From NCBI GenBank assembly GCA_902782465.1, contig CACZNH010000015.1:41720-105719 (forward strand): DNA of 64,000 nt, written 5' to 3'. Shown here one piece after another: positions 50,467-59,600 of the stretch (positions are counted from its first letter, which is position 1; the number at the start of each line of letters is the position of its first letter). The stretch is from an uncultured Bacteroidales bacterium. GTDB taxonomy: Bacteria; Bacteroidota; Bacteroidia; Bacteroidales; Muribaculaceae. Below the pieces are notes generated by a model. The model did no database searches and was not told where the DNA came from. It worked only from the letters and a program-made list of their open reading frames with translations. The position numbers and the translations under genes are program-made.

Positions 50467-52043
50467 CCCGATTCTGTATTGCTGTCATATCATTTTTGGC
50501 TATCGCCCTGACATCGGTTGCCCAAGTTGGCGACCTGCCGCGTTCCACCCCTGAGGAGCAGGGCGTGGACTCCAGGATGCTCAGCGTTCTGTATCATCGG
50601 TTAAGCAAGTTGCATGAGGTGGATATTCATCACATGATGGTGCTGCGCCACGGCAAAGTCATCAGTGAATTGCATGCCACGCCCTACCGCGCCACCGACC
50701 TGCACACCATGTACAGCGCCAGCAAGACGGTGACAGCGCTGGCTGTGGGGCTCGCCATCGATGACGGGCTGTTGACGGTCAAGGACAAGGTATCCAAGCA
50801 CCTGCACGACAAGATGCCGTCCACGCTCTCCCCTGCCCTGGATAGCCTGACCGTACGCGACATGCTGATGATGGCAGCCGGCCGCCAGCCCGATCTGAGC
50901 ATTCCCGAGGGCGACGCCGACTGGCTCACGGCGTGGTTTGCTGGCGAATTCTCCATCGTGGGGCAACGGTTCATCTATGACTCGATGTGCACCCATGCCC
51001 TGGCGATGATTGTCTCGCGTCTCACGGGAAAACGCGTGCTGGATTATGTGCGGGAACGCATTTTCACACCGCTCCACATCACCGAGGCCGACTGGGAACT
51101 CGCACCCGACAGCGTTGAAACTGCGGGATGGGGCTTGCGCCTTCATGCCGAGAGTGAGGCAAAGTTGGGCCTGCTCATGCTCCATGGCGGCAAGTGGGAT
51201 GACAAGCAACTTGTAAGCCAGCAATGGATTAAGGAAATGACGCGGATGCACATTTCGACCAAAGAGCCCGCTCCCAAACTCCCGCTCAAACAGCGCATTC
51301 TGAATTTCCTTCGCAGCATCTGGCACACCATACGCTCATGGTTCACGGGCTACAATATCGACCACTACTATTTGGGCTACGGCTACCAAACCAAGGCCAT
51401 CCAGCATCCCCGTGCCGAATCCTTCTTTGCGGCGGGTTATGGCGGGCAACTCATCTATGTGGTGCCCAAACTGGACATGGTTTTCGTCATCAACGGCAGG
51501 GCTGCCAACTATGGCGACGAACTCAATACCATCTATTACAGCTTTGTAGACCCCTTGATTGGAAACCAGCAGCCCCCTGACAAGGTTCCAACCTTCCAGC
51601 TTGCCATTGATATGCCACAGGGCGATGGCACTCACCCGCTGGAATCACAATTGCTGGGCAATACCATCATCCTTGAGGACAACCTGCTGGGACTGAAGAC
51701 CATCGAGGTGAACCGCCAGGGCGAAGACCTGCAATTCATCATGACCGACCATCGCGGACCCTTGCATGCCATCGCAGGGTGGAGCGAGTGGCGCTTTACC
51801 GTCAGCGACGAGCGGCCCATCTACATCATGGAATGCCGCAACCAGCTGGATGGCACCCGACGGCCCTTTACCAGCATAGCAGCATACGCCTGGCAAGGCG
51901 ACACGCTCGCCCTGCGCCTTGACTGGCTCGACGGCGGAGATAACCGACGCCTGAAGATGACATTCAATGGCAATGATGTCACCGTCGTTGCCAACGACAA
52001 CTTCGACCCGTTATTGACCGACACCATCCGCGGGAAATTTTAA
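50463..52043 (+). CDS. Exported beta-lactamase-fold serine hydrolase, paralogue 3
   Basis: 526 residues, the most divergent of the three. Signal peptide MTRFCIAVISFLAIALTSVA, then QVGDLPRSTPEEQGV. SxxK is SASK in MYSASKTVTALAVG; Tyr motif YDS in FIYDSMCTHALAMIV; third block GYGGQLIYVVPKLDMVFVI. An insert of about 30 residues (around KEPAPKLPLKQRILNFLRSI and IRSWFTGYNID) is absent from the other two. The C-terminal domain with RRPFTSIAAYAWQGDTLALR is conserved. The ATG overlaps the upstream TGA (ATGA). Conserved triad motifs in all three suggest that each is active, perhaps on different acylated or peptide substrates. Confidence 0.87.
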   Translation: MTRFCIAVISFLAIALTSVAQVGDLPRSTPEEQGVDSRMLSVLYHRLSKLHEVDIHHMMVLRHGKVISELHATPYRATDLHTMYSASKTVTALAVGLAIDDGLLTVKDKVSKHLHDKMPSTLSPALDSLTVRDMLMMAAGRQPDLSIPEGDADWLTAWFAGEFSIVGQRFIYDSMCTHALAMIVSRLTGKRVLDYVRERIFTPLHITEADWELAPDSVETAGWGLRLHAESEAKLGLLMLHGGKWDDKQLVSQQWIKEMTRMHISTKEPAPKLPLKQRILNFLRSIWHTIRSWFTGYNIDHYYLGYGYQTKAIQHPRAESFFAAGYGGQLIYVVPKLDMVFVINGRAANYGDELNTIYYSFVDPLIGNQQPPDKVPTFQLAIDMPQGDGTHPLESQLLGNTIILEDNLLGLKTIEVNRQGEDLQFIMTDHRGPLHAIAGWSEWRFTVSDERPIYIMECRNQLDGTRRPFTSIAAYAWQGDTLALRLDWLDGGDNRRLKMTFNGNDVTVVANDNFDPLLTDTIRGKF

Positions 52044-52131
52044 ACACCCGTTGCCTTGTACATCTGTTAACCATAAGATGAGAAATATAATTGAGAAGAT
52101 GTGAGTCACATACAATTATTTTTGGAAATGT

Positions 52132-52162
52132 TTGTATACTTCAACATATATGGCGATATTTG
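52132..52162 (+). promoter_or_regulatory. Possible promoter of the EptA-like gene
   Basis: TTG at 52132-52134, 20-base spacer and GATATTTG at 52155-52162, a one-base departure from TAnnTTTG. The gene starts 140 bases later, so a long AT-rich leader would result. Confidence 0.35.
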
Positions 52163-52302
52163 CAAATAAGTTGTAAAACGGTGATTTGACATTAATGATT
52201 GATTCACCTGTAAGTTTTATTAATCATTGAGACGTATCTTAATTACATAGTTCATATTAACTTAGCACCCGTTATGACAATGGGAAATTAAATCCATATT
52301 CC

Positions 52303-53916
52303 ATGTTTAAAAGATTCTTTCATAAATTGGGTATTTTTTTACTGATGCCCTTTAGAGAACATTTCCTTTTCTTTATAGCTTTCTTTTTTTTGGCAACGAG
52401 TCCATATTTTTTATGGTTTCGAATTTCCATGCAAATGATAGATAAGTATATCATCTTCTTGATAGCTCATAGCCTTGTTTTTTCCTATTTAGTTACATTA
52501 TTTGTATGCCTTGTTAAACCCATTGTTCTGCAAAAGACGACTCAAGGAATCCTGCTGACTCTTGCTGCTATATGTTTTGCCATTAATTTTTATTGCAACT
52601 TTGCCCTCCACTCACGGTTTGATGCAGATATTATCATGCTTATTATGGGCACAGACATCAAAGAGTCTAAAGAATTTGCATCTACTCTTCTACCCAAATG
52701 GATTGTCCTGTCTGTGCTCGGAGTCTTCATGGTTTTCATCGCTTTATGGAAGATATCAAAACGGTATCCACTCAACTTAGGAAAGAAAGCCTCATATTTA
52801 GCATTGGGAGGATTGTGTATCTTCGTCCTGCTTGCAGCTCGCAATTGGAAGGCGTGGGAAGATGGGCCCCTCAAACTTATTGCAGATATAACTTCAATGG
52901 AAAGCATCGATAACTTAAAATCTCACTACACACATCCAATTATAACTTTTATAGGCGAAAATCCTATCCCCTCCAACGTTGTCCTCATCATTGGCGAGTC
53001 CTTCACCAGGAGTCATAGTTCTCTCTACAACTATGACAAACCGACAAATCCTGAATTGAGCGCCTATAGAGATAGCTCACTTCTATTCACATTTGACAAC
53101 GTTGACGCACCTGCTTCAAAAACATCCAATTCTATCTTATTCATGCTGAGCACATATGATAAGGCAGATAAATCTTCGCATGACCCCAAAAAATGGTATG
53201 ATTACACTAGTATTATTGAGTTGATGCAAGAATGTGGCTATGTTTGTTATTGGTTTAGTAATCAAGAAAGAGTAAATAACAGCAACTGCATTGCTCGTAT
53301 TTTTGCTGATGCTTGCGATAAGGAGTGGTTTTTATCAAAATTAGGTAAGGATGACTATATTTTGGTAGACTCTTCCTATGAGTTGGCCAATAATCTAATA
53401 AATCGGCATAATAGTTTCATTATCTATCACTTAATGGGTTCACATTTTGATTATAGCCATCGCTATCCTAAGGAATTTGCTATATTTACCGAAAATGATT
53501 ATCTCAAGCAGCCTCAAGGCCACCGAGCAATTCTGGCATCCTATGACAACTCTATATTATATAATGACTACGTCGTGAGTCAGATTATTAATTTGTACAA
53601 GGATAAGGACGCTATTATTTTGTATGTACCTGACCATGGACAAGTTATGTACCGAGATCCGAAATCTCCTAACTACTATGCTCACGGGAATAAGGATGAC
53701 AAAGTTAGCTATGCACTAGGCGTTGAAATTCCTTTTATGATCATTGCCACTCGTCATTATCAGAAGAATCATCCCGAAACAATGCAGCGCATCAAAACAA
53801 GTTCAACGCAAGCCAAGTCCTGGAATAGCGATGATCTGCCCTATTTGATCATGGACTTGATTGGCGTAAAAGATGTCGATAGAGATAACGTCCGGAACAA
53901 ATCAATTCTCAACTAG
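52303..53916 (+). CDS. EptA-like phosphoethanolamine transferase, AT-rich
   Basis: 537 residues. Five or so membrane helices (~10-175) precede a periplasmic sulfatase-fold domain. The domain begins SNVVLIIGESFTRSHSSLYN with the metal-site Glu; the likely nucleophile lies in APASKTSNSILFMLS. HLMGSHFDYSHRYP and YVPDHGQVMYRD supply further metal-binding His and Asp residues. Such enzymes transfer phosphoethanolamine from lipids to lipid A or another surface glycan. Base composition is AT-rich, unlike flanking genes, as in the acyltransferase at 47871. XerD is encoded 15 bases downstream. Whether the acceptor is lipid A or another glycan cannot be told. Confidence 0.88.
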   Translation: MFKRFFHKLGIFLLMPFREHFLFFIAFFFLATSPYFLWFRISMQMIDKYIIFLIAHSLVFSYLVTLFVCLVKPIVLQKTTQGILLTLAAICFAINFYCNFALHSRFDADIIMLIMGTDIKESKEFASTLLPKWIVLSVLGVFMVFIALWKISKRYPLNLGKKASYLALGGLCIFVLLAARNWKAWEDGPLKLIADITSMESIDNLKSHYTHPIITFIGENPIPSNVVLIIGESFTRSHSSLYNYDKPTNPELSAYRDSSLLFTFDNVDAPASKTSNSILFMLSTYDKADKSSHDPKKWYDYTSIIELMQECGYVCYWFSNQERVNNSNCIARIFADACDKEWFLSKLGKDDYILVDSSYELANNLINRHNSFIIYHLMGSHFDYSHRYPKEFAIFTENDYLKQPQGHRAILASYDNSILYNDYVVSQIINLYKDKDAIILYVPDHGQVMYRDPKSPNYYAHGNKDDKVSYALGVEIPFMIIATRHYQKNHPETMQRIKTSSTQAKSWNSDDLPYLIMDLIGVKDVDRDNVRNKSILN

Positions 53917-53931
53917 ATATTAAGATAAGGA

Positions 53932-54855
53932 TTGCGTGAGATTACCGACATAGCCGACGTGAAAAGCAGGTTTCTTGCCTACTTGACACTGGAGAAGGGC
54001 ATGAGCGCCAACACCGCTCAGGCCTATGGCGACGACGTGGACAAACTCACGCGTTACCTTGCTGATGCAGGCACCGGTGTCGAACACGTCACGACCGATG
54101 ACCTGGAGCGGTTTGTCTGCACCTTACAGGATGTGGGTATCCAGCCTCGGTCCCAGGCTCGCATCATCAGCGGCGTGAAAGGGTTTTACCGCTATCTGCG
54201 GATGGAGGGTTTTATGGATACCGACCCCACCGAACTGTTGCCGACGCCCAAGATAGGGCGGCACCTGCCCGAGGTGCTCACCATCGCCGAAATTGATGCC
54301 ATGATAGCTGCCATCGATATGTCCAAGGCCGAGGGGCAGCGCAACCGCGCCATCATCGAGACCCTCTACGGCTGTGGCTTGCGCGTGAGCGAACTGGTCG
54401 GCCTCAAACTCTCGCAACTCTTTGTCGAGGAGCGCTATGTCATCATCCAGGGCAAGGGCAACAAGCAGCGCCTGGTGCCCATCTCGCCCGTTGCCATCGA
54501 GCAAATCGAGCTGTATTTGGAACAGACGCGTACCCATCAGGTTGCCCAGCGCGGCAACGAGGACATCCTGTTCCTGAACCGCCGTGGCGCCATGCTCACC
54601 CGCCAGATGATTTTCCACATCGTCAAGCAGCTGTGCGAACTGGCAGGCGTGCGCAAGGTCATCAGCCCTCACACCCTGCGCCACAGCTTCGCCACCCATC
54701 TGCTCGAGGGCGGTGCCAACCTGCGCGCCATCCAGCAGATGTTGGGCCACGAGAGCATCACCACCACCGAAATCTACGTCCACATCGACCGCAGCCGCCT
54801 GCGTGACGAAATCCTCACCCATCATCCCCGCAACAGTGTGCACTTTCAGCCCTAA
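53932..54855 (+). CDS. xerD: XerD-type tyrosine recombinase
   Basis: 307 residues. The N-terminal SAM-like core-binding domain (~1-100; LEKGMSANTAQAYGDDVDKL) precedes the catalytic domain with Arg in ETLYGCGLRVSELVGLKL, Lys in IIQGKGNKQRLVPI, HxxR in SPHTLRHSFATHLLEGGANL, His in QMLGHESITTTEIYVHID and the nucleophile Tyr in that last block. With XerC it resolves chromosome dimers at dif. No ATG gives a complete protein: the likely start is TTG at 53932, 15 bases after the EptA-like stop. The length and lack of nearby phage genes favour the housekeeping recombinase over a phage or transposon integrase. Confidence 0.85.
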   Translation: MREITDIADVKSRFLAYLTLEKGMSANTAQAYGDDVDKLTRYLADAGTGVEHVTTDDLERFVCTLQDVGIQPRSQARIISGVKGFYRYLRMEGFMDTDPTELLPTPKIGRHLPEVLTIAEIDAMIAAIDMSKAEGQRNRAIIETLYGCGLRVSELVGLKLSQLFVEERYVIIQGKGNKQRLVPISPVAIEQIELYLEQTRTHQVAQRGNEDILFLNRRGAMLTRQMIFHIVKQLCELAGVRKVISPHTLRHSFATHLLEGGANLRAIQQMLGHESITTTEIYVHIDRSRLRDEILTHHPRNSVHFQP

Positions 54856-54861
54856 GGACTA

Positions 54862-54980
54862 AAAACTAAGGACTAAGGCATTAGGCATTAGGGATGCGGA
54901 TGCCACCTAAAACCTAAAGCCTAAAACCTAAAAAAGGACTAAGGACTAAAAACTAAAAACTAAGGACTAAAAACTCAATG
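54862..54980. repeat. Low-complexity ACTAAAA/CCTAAA repeats before CotH gene
   Basis: Words such as GGACTAAAAACTAAGGACTA and CCTAAAACCTAAAGCCTAAA recur many times. A segment close to 54906-54932 appears again at 56657-56691 after the CotH gene, in the same orientation. Confidence 0.75.
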
Positions 54981-54986
54981 CATTAA

Positions 54987-56576
54987 ATGAAACGGCTCTT
55001 TTTGTTCATATTGACGGCATTGACACTGACGGGGACTGCCCGCGCCGCATCGTGGTGGAATTATCCTCCTGACAATCAAAACGTGCGCCTGACGTCGACC
55101 AACCTGCCCATCGTGTGGCTGAATGTGGACGGCAAGGCCATCGACCGCGATGAGCGCATCACCGCGCGCATGAAGGTTATCCATAACGGTGACGGCCAGC
55201 TCAACTATGCCGACACGGTGGCGCACCCGGGGCAGCACATCGACTATGAGGGCTATGTGGCACTGCGTTATCGCGGCAGTTCATCGTTCGGCATGAGTGA
55301 TAAGAAGCCTTATTCCTTCCGGCCGTTGACGGGGCCGCTGGAGAATGGCGGTGTCAAGCAGAAAGTGAATATTCTGGGGATGGGCAAGGACAACAACTGG
55401 GCCTTGCTGGCACCCTATGCCGACAAGAGCATGATGCGTGACCTGCTGGCCTTTGAGGTGTCGAGGCCGTGGATGGAATACACGCCCCAGGGCCGCTACT
55501 GCGAACTGTTTCTCGACGGCACCTACTATGGCGTGTACATCCTCACCGAGGTGGTATCCAACGGCAAACACCGCCTGAACCTGCCCGACCCGGGCGACAG
55601 CGGCGATGAGCTCACCGGCGGCTACATCATGGAGGTGGACCGTGCCGAGGGCATGACCTATACCTCGAAGCATCACCCCGTGGGCGACACGGGCTCGCCT
55701 TACACCAGCAAGTATATCCACATCCAGTACAAGTCGCCCGACTACGAGGACCTCACCCGCGACCAGGTGAAGTACATCACGGGGCGCATCCACCAGATGG
55801 AGACGGCCTTGTGGAACTACAGGCCTGGCGGCACAGCGACCTATCTGGAGTACCTGGACCGTGAGAACTTCATCGACTACCAGCTGGCCATGGAGCTGGG
55901 CCACAATGTGGACGCCTACCGACTGAGCGGCAAGTTCTTCAAGCGGCGCGACAGCGAGGACGCGCGTTTCAAGATGGTGGTCTGGGACATGAATCTGGCC
56001 TATGGCAACGCCGACTACTATCAGGCGTGGCGCACCGACACCTGGACATACCTCCAGAACAATACCCTCAATGCCGCGGGCGAGCAGTATATGATTCCCT
56101 TCTGGTGGTACAAGCTCAACACCGACCCGACCCACACCGCCGCCTTGAAGCGGCGATGGGCGCAGTACCGGCGCGCGGGCCTGCGCAGCGACCGCATCAT
56201 GGCGACGGTCGATTCGCTGGCGGCAGTGCTCACCGCGGGCGGCGCGGTGGACCGCAACAGCCGGGCATGGCCACGATGGGGACGCTATGTGTGGCCCAAT
56301 TACCATGTCGCCAGCAGCTTTGACGACGAGGTGGCATGGCTCAAGCAGTGGCTCAACGACCGCATCGCCTGGATGGACAGCCAGCTGGACTACGACCCCG
56401 ATGCCCTCAACCCGGCCGACGTCAACGGTGACGGCAACGTCAACATCAGCGACGTCAACGCCATCATCAACATGATACTGACCGGCAAGGCCGACCCGAC
56501 GGGCGACGTCAACGGCGACGGCACGGTCAACATCACCGACCTCAATGCCGTCACGGGCACCATCCTGGGCAACTAA
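54987..56576 (+). CDS. Second secreted CotH-kinase protein with dockerin
   Basis: 529 residues. Signal peptide MKRLFLFILTALTLTGTARA; a short N-terminal segment; CotH-type kinase domain (~75-430) with ALRYRGSSSFGMSDKKPYSF, LLAPYADKSMMRDLLAFEV, LFLDGTYYGVYILTEVVSNG, KHRLNLPDPGDSGDELTGGY, and the metal-binding MVVWDMNLAYGNADYYQAW. The C-terminus carries two dockerin loops: DVNGDGNVNISDVNAIINMI and DVNGDGTVNITDLNAVTGTI. The protein is related to that at 27205-28932 in layout, but the kinase domains differ. The GC content is higher than in the neighbours. Secretion makes extracellular ATP or another phosphate donor an open question. Confidence 0.85.
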   Translation: MKRLFLFILTALTLTGTARAASWWNYPPDNQNVRLTSTNLPIVWLNVDGKAIDRDERITARMKVIHNGDGQLNYADTVAHPGQHIDYEGYVALRYRGSSSFGMSDKKPYSFRPLTGPLENGGVKQKVNILGMGKDNNWALLAPYADKSMMRDLLAFEVSRPWMEYTPQGRYCELFLDGTYYGVYILTEVVSNGKHRLNLPDPGDSGDELTGGYIMEVDRAEGMTYTSKHHPVGDTGSPYTSKYIHIQYKSPDYEDLTRDQVKYITGRIHQMETALWNYRPGGTATYLEYLDRENFIDYQLAMELGHNVDAYRLSGKFFKRRDSEDARFKMVVWDMNLAYGNADYYQAWRTDTWTYLQNNTLNAAGEQYMIPFWWYKLNTDPTHTAALKRRWAQYRRAGLRSDRIMATVDSLAAVLTAGGAVDRNSRAWPRWGRYVWPNYHVASSFDDEVAWLKQWLNDRIAWMDSQLDYDPDALNPADVNGDGNVNISDVNAIINMILTGKADPTGDVNGDGTVNITDLNAVTGTILGN

Positions 56577-56656
56577 GCAGTTCACTAAAAGAACCCATAA
56601 AGAAGGAGGCATCCGCCTGTTCACAGACGAATGCCTCAAAAATCCTAATTGCTATA

Positions 56657-56691
56657 GCCTAAAACCTAAAGCCTAAAACCTAAAGCCTAAA
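56657..56691. repeat. CCTAAA repeats after CotH gene
   Basis: Tandem GCCTAAAACCTAAA units, similar to those at 54906-54932, directly before the stop-side end of the minus-strand gene (56695). Confidence 0.7.
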
Positions 56692-56694
56692 TGC

Positions 56695-59600
56695 TTACTT
56701 CAACACCTTGGCAGTAGAGAAGCTGCCGTCGCTGTAGCGGGTCACAACGATGTTGATGCCCTCAAACGGCTCACTGCTCTCCATACCCATGACGTTGTAG
56801 TAGCGAACGCTCTCAACAGTCTTTCCAGCCATGTCAAGGATTTCGCGCACCTCGGTGGGCGGTTCCTTAGCTTCGGCATCAGTCAGGTCAAGCGGGTAAA
56901 CCACGATGGAAGGACTCACGGCCTGCGAATCCAGAGCCTGTGCGTTGCGCTTACCCGAAGGCTGGTTGGCACTCTTGCGGTGGCCATAATCGTAGTTGGA
57001 CCTCATGATTACTACGTGGAATATGTAGTAAGCATCATCGATAAGACTCTCCTCAACCGAACCATAAGCCAAATCATCCGTCAAGCCGCTGGCAGTCTCT
57101 TTACGGTTATACTGCCACTGGTCTTCTGTCATAGTGAAAGCGCCGTCCAGGCCATAGCCATTGACCTTGAAGCCATCACGCTCATAGATAGTGAACTGAT
57201 GCTGGTCAGCATTCCACACTGCCCAAACCTGAGCAATCTCCTGAATCTTGGGATTCATGAAGAAGATGCACGTGTCAAGTTTCTGACCATTGTAGCTACC
57301 CTCAAACCAGAAGCCGTCATGACCGCCCCAGTTCAAGTTAGGCTCATAGAAATTGCTGGACACATAGTGGTTCAAGGAGTACTGTTCATCCAAATCTTCG
57401 GGGTCACCCGTGAATCCGGGATAACCCGAAATACTGCGCTCCTTTTTCGGCGGTTTGTTCTCCAACTGAATCTTATAGTTCATGTCATCGACATAGTAAC
57501 CTACAATCGAGTTGGTCTCAAACTCGAAGCCAACATATTCGCTAGCATCGGCATCCGTGTTGGTGAAGTCGAGAACTACCCAGTTGCTCTGATCCCATAT
57601 GTCGTTCTGGAAGGGGCGCTCGGTGGATTTGAGCTTGGCCATCCTCACATAATCCAGCTGTTCACCCTCACGGATGCTGGTAGCATCAATCGAGGCATTA
57701 TTCTGATCCTTGCACCAGAGCATGTTCTTCGCAGCCCAGACGCCAATCAGTCGGTCGGTCACAGCCACCCGGTCAGTGGTGCTGGGTTCAAAGTCACGCT
57801 CAATTTCATACAATGGAGCTGCATTAGGACATTCATACTCTAACGTGATAGAATGAACATATACACGCTTGCCAGTTGCCAGGTTGGCAATGGTGAGCGT
57901 GGTGATTTCACTGCCGTTGAAGTTGAAGACATAGTCAGCGAAGTCCGTTTGGTCAGCAGTGATGCTCAGCGTCTGGCCCGTCGTGTTGACATCGGTCGAA
58001 ACGTTCAGTTCACAGTCGGTATCGTTGCTGTAGCGGGCGGCATTGATGGTCACCTTTGTCAATTTGCAGGCGCCACCGTCAAAGTCTTTCAGGCTAAGTG
58101 TGAAGGTCATGTGACCGACATTTTTACCGCTACCAAATCTCATCGCATCATAATCATTACTTGTAAACACAGTCGCCATCGAGGCATCAGAGATGTAATC
58201 AACGCCGTCTGACATGTGTTCCTGGAGAGTTGACCACAGTTCCACTCCACCATCATTGGTGGTCGGGTCAAACACGATTTCGGCGGTACATTTCTTACTC
58301 TGAGCCACGCGGGTATAGGTGGCCTGAGCCGTTGCGGTGTCGCCGTTCTTGGTAGCGCGGGCATAGATGGTAACGGTGCCGCCGATGTTGCTCACCTCAG
58401 GGGTGGTGAAGCCTTCGTCAGCATCGTAGGTGTACCAGGTGCTGCCGTCAAAGCTGTACTCAATGAGTGCATCAGATGCGTTCGACTCGATAAGACCGGT
58501 CACCGTGCTGGTGCTGAAGGTGTGGCCGTCGCCAGGGGTGATGGTCACGGTCATCGGCACCTTGTAACCCGTCACATTGACGGTGGCGGTGGTGCCGTCG
58601 TTGTCCAGAGTAACAACAGCGACATCGGGGGCGCTAGCCGTGGCAGTGCCGCTATAGGTAACGGTCAGCGTACCATTATTAATATTAAGAGTGGCAGTGA
58701 AAAGGCTTGCATCCTCGCCGCTAACGCTCACGCTCGTCGTGCCCGTCGTGTTGTTCTCGGTAACCGTTGCAGTACCCTGCTCACTAGTTTCACCAGCGGG
58801 AATCACAATGTTAATTGTGTTGGGATCCACTTCGATGCTGGGCTCGGGTCCGCCAGCCGTGCGCTGATAGATATAGGGCAGACTACCGGTAGTTGAGTTT
58901 GAAGCATAGCACGAGAAGATGGGATTGCCATTATTTGGGTTATAACGCATGCGGTTGTGTGTATTCGAACCCAGGAAATCAATGGTAGCCATGCCATTAC
59001 TACCTATTGATATGGTAGCTTTTGCATTGTCACTGGCTGATGCCTGAGTCTTTAATTGGTTAGCGCTGCTACTTGCCGCGTAGATATAACCTTGGTTATC
59101 TCCATTGACAGTCTTGAAGTTCCAGCCATTGGCATCGCCCTCAAGAGTGAAGATCTGAGTAGCATCGGTAGCAGCCACCTTGGGACCAGCAACAACATTG
59201 ACAGTGGTACCAGGTCGGTTGTTAGTAGCCTGATTCGTACTCATTGCATCAGCAGAGCCTACCGAGCCACTGCTGACAAAGATCACCTCGTTGCCTGCAA
59301 CAAGGTCGCCGGCATCGGTCACCAGCACGAAATCGCCCGTATTGACGGTCTCCTTCTCGATGGTGAAGGTGCCATTGTTGGCATCAATGGTGATGTGGTA
59401 GGTGCCGGGATTGGTGAGCCTGATGGGGTCATCGTCATTGAGGTCGATGCTCCATGAGGTGTAGTCACCGTCCATGCCATAGTCACCGTTGCTATCGGGG
59501 CCAAAGACGTAACGCGTATTCCAAGTCACGCCATCGCCCAACTTACGGGCAAACAGGATGTATGTGTTCGTGCGTTCCGTTGTAAAGGTAGCTGTATAAA

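Noticed and set aside
46349-52043. Tandem beta-lactamase resistance genes
   Set aside because: They have the fold and SxxK motif, but a large extra C-terminal domain and wall-related neighbours; nothing shows antibiotic hydrolysis.
53932-54855. Integrase of a prophage or integrative element
   Set aside because: Sequence and length match housekeeping XerD; no phage or conjugation genes, att repeats or adjacent tRNA were seen.
54862-54980. Possible CRISPR array
   Set aside because: Repeats are short, variable and adjacent without unique spacers of constant length, and no cas genes are present.
55281-56639. 452-codon open frame antisense to the second CotH gene
   Set aside because: The plus-strand protein has signal peptide, CotH motifs and dockerin loops; the antisense frame shows none of these.
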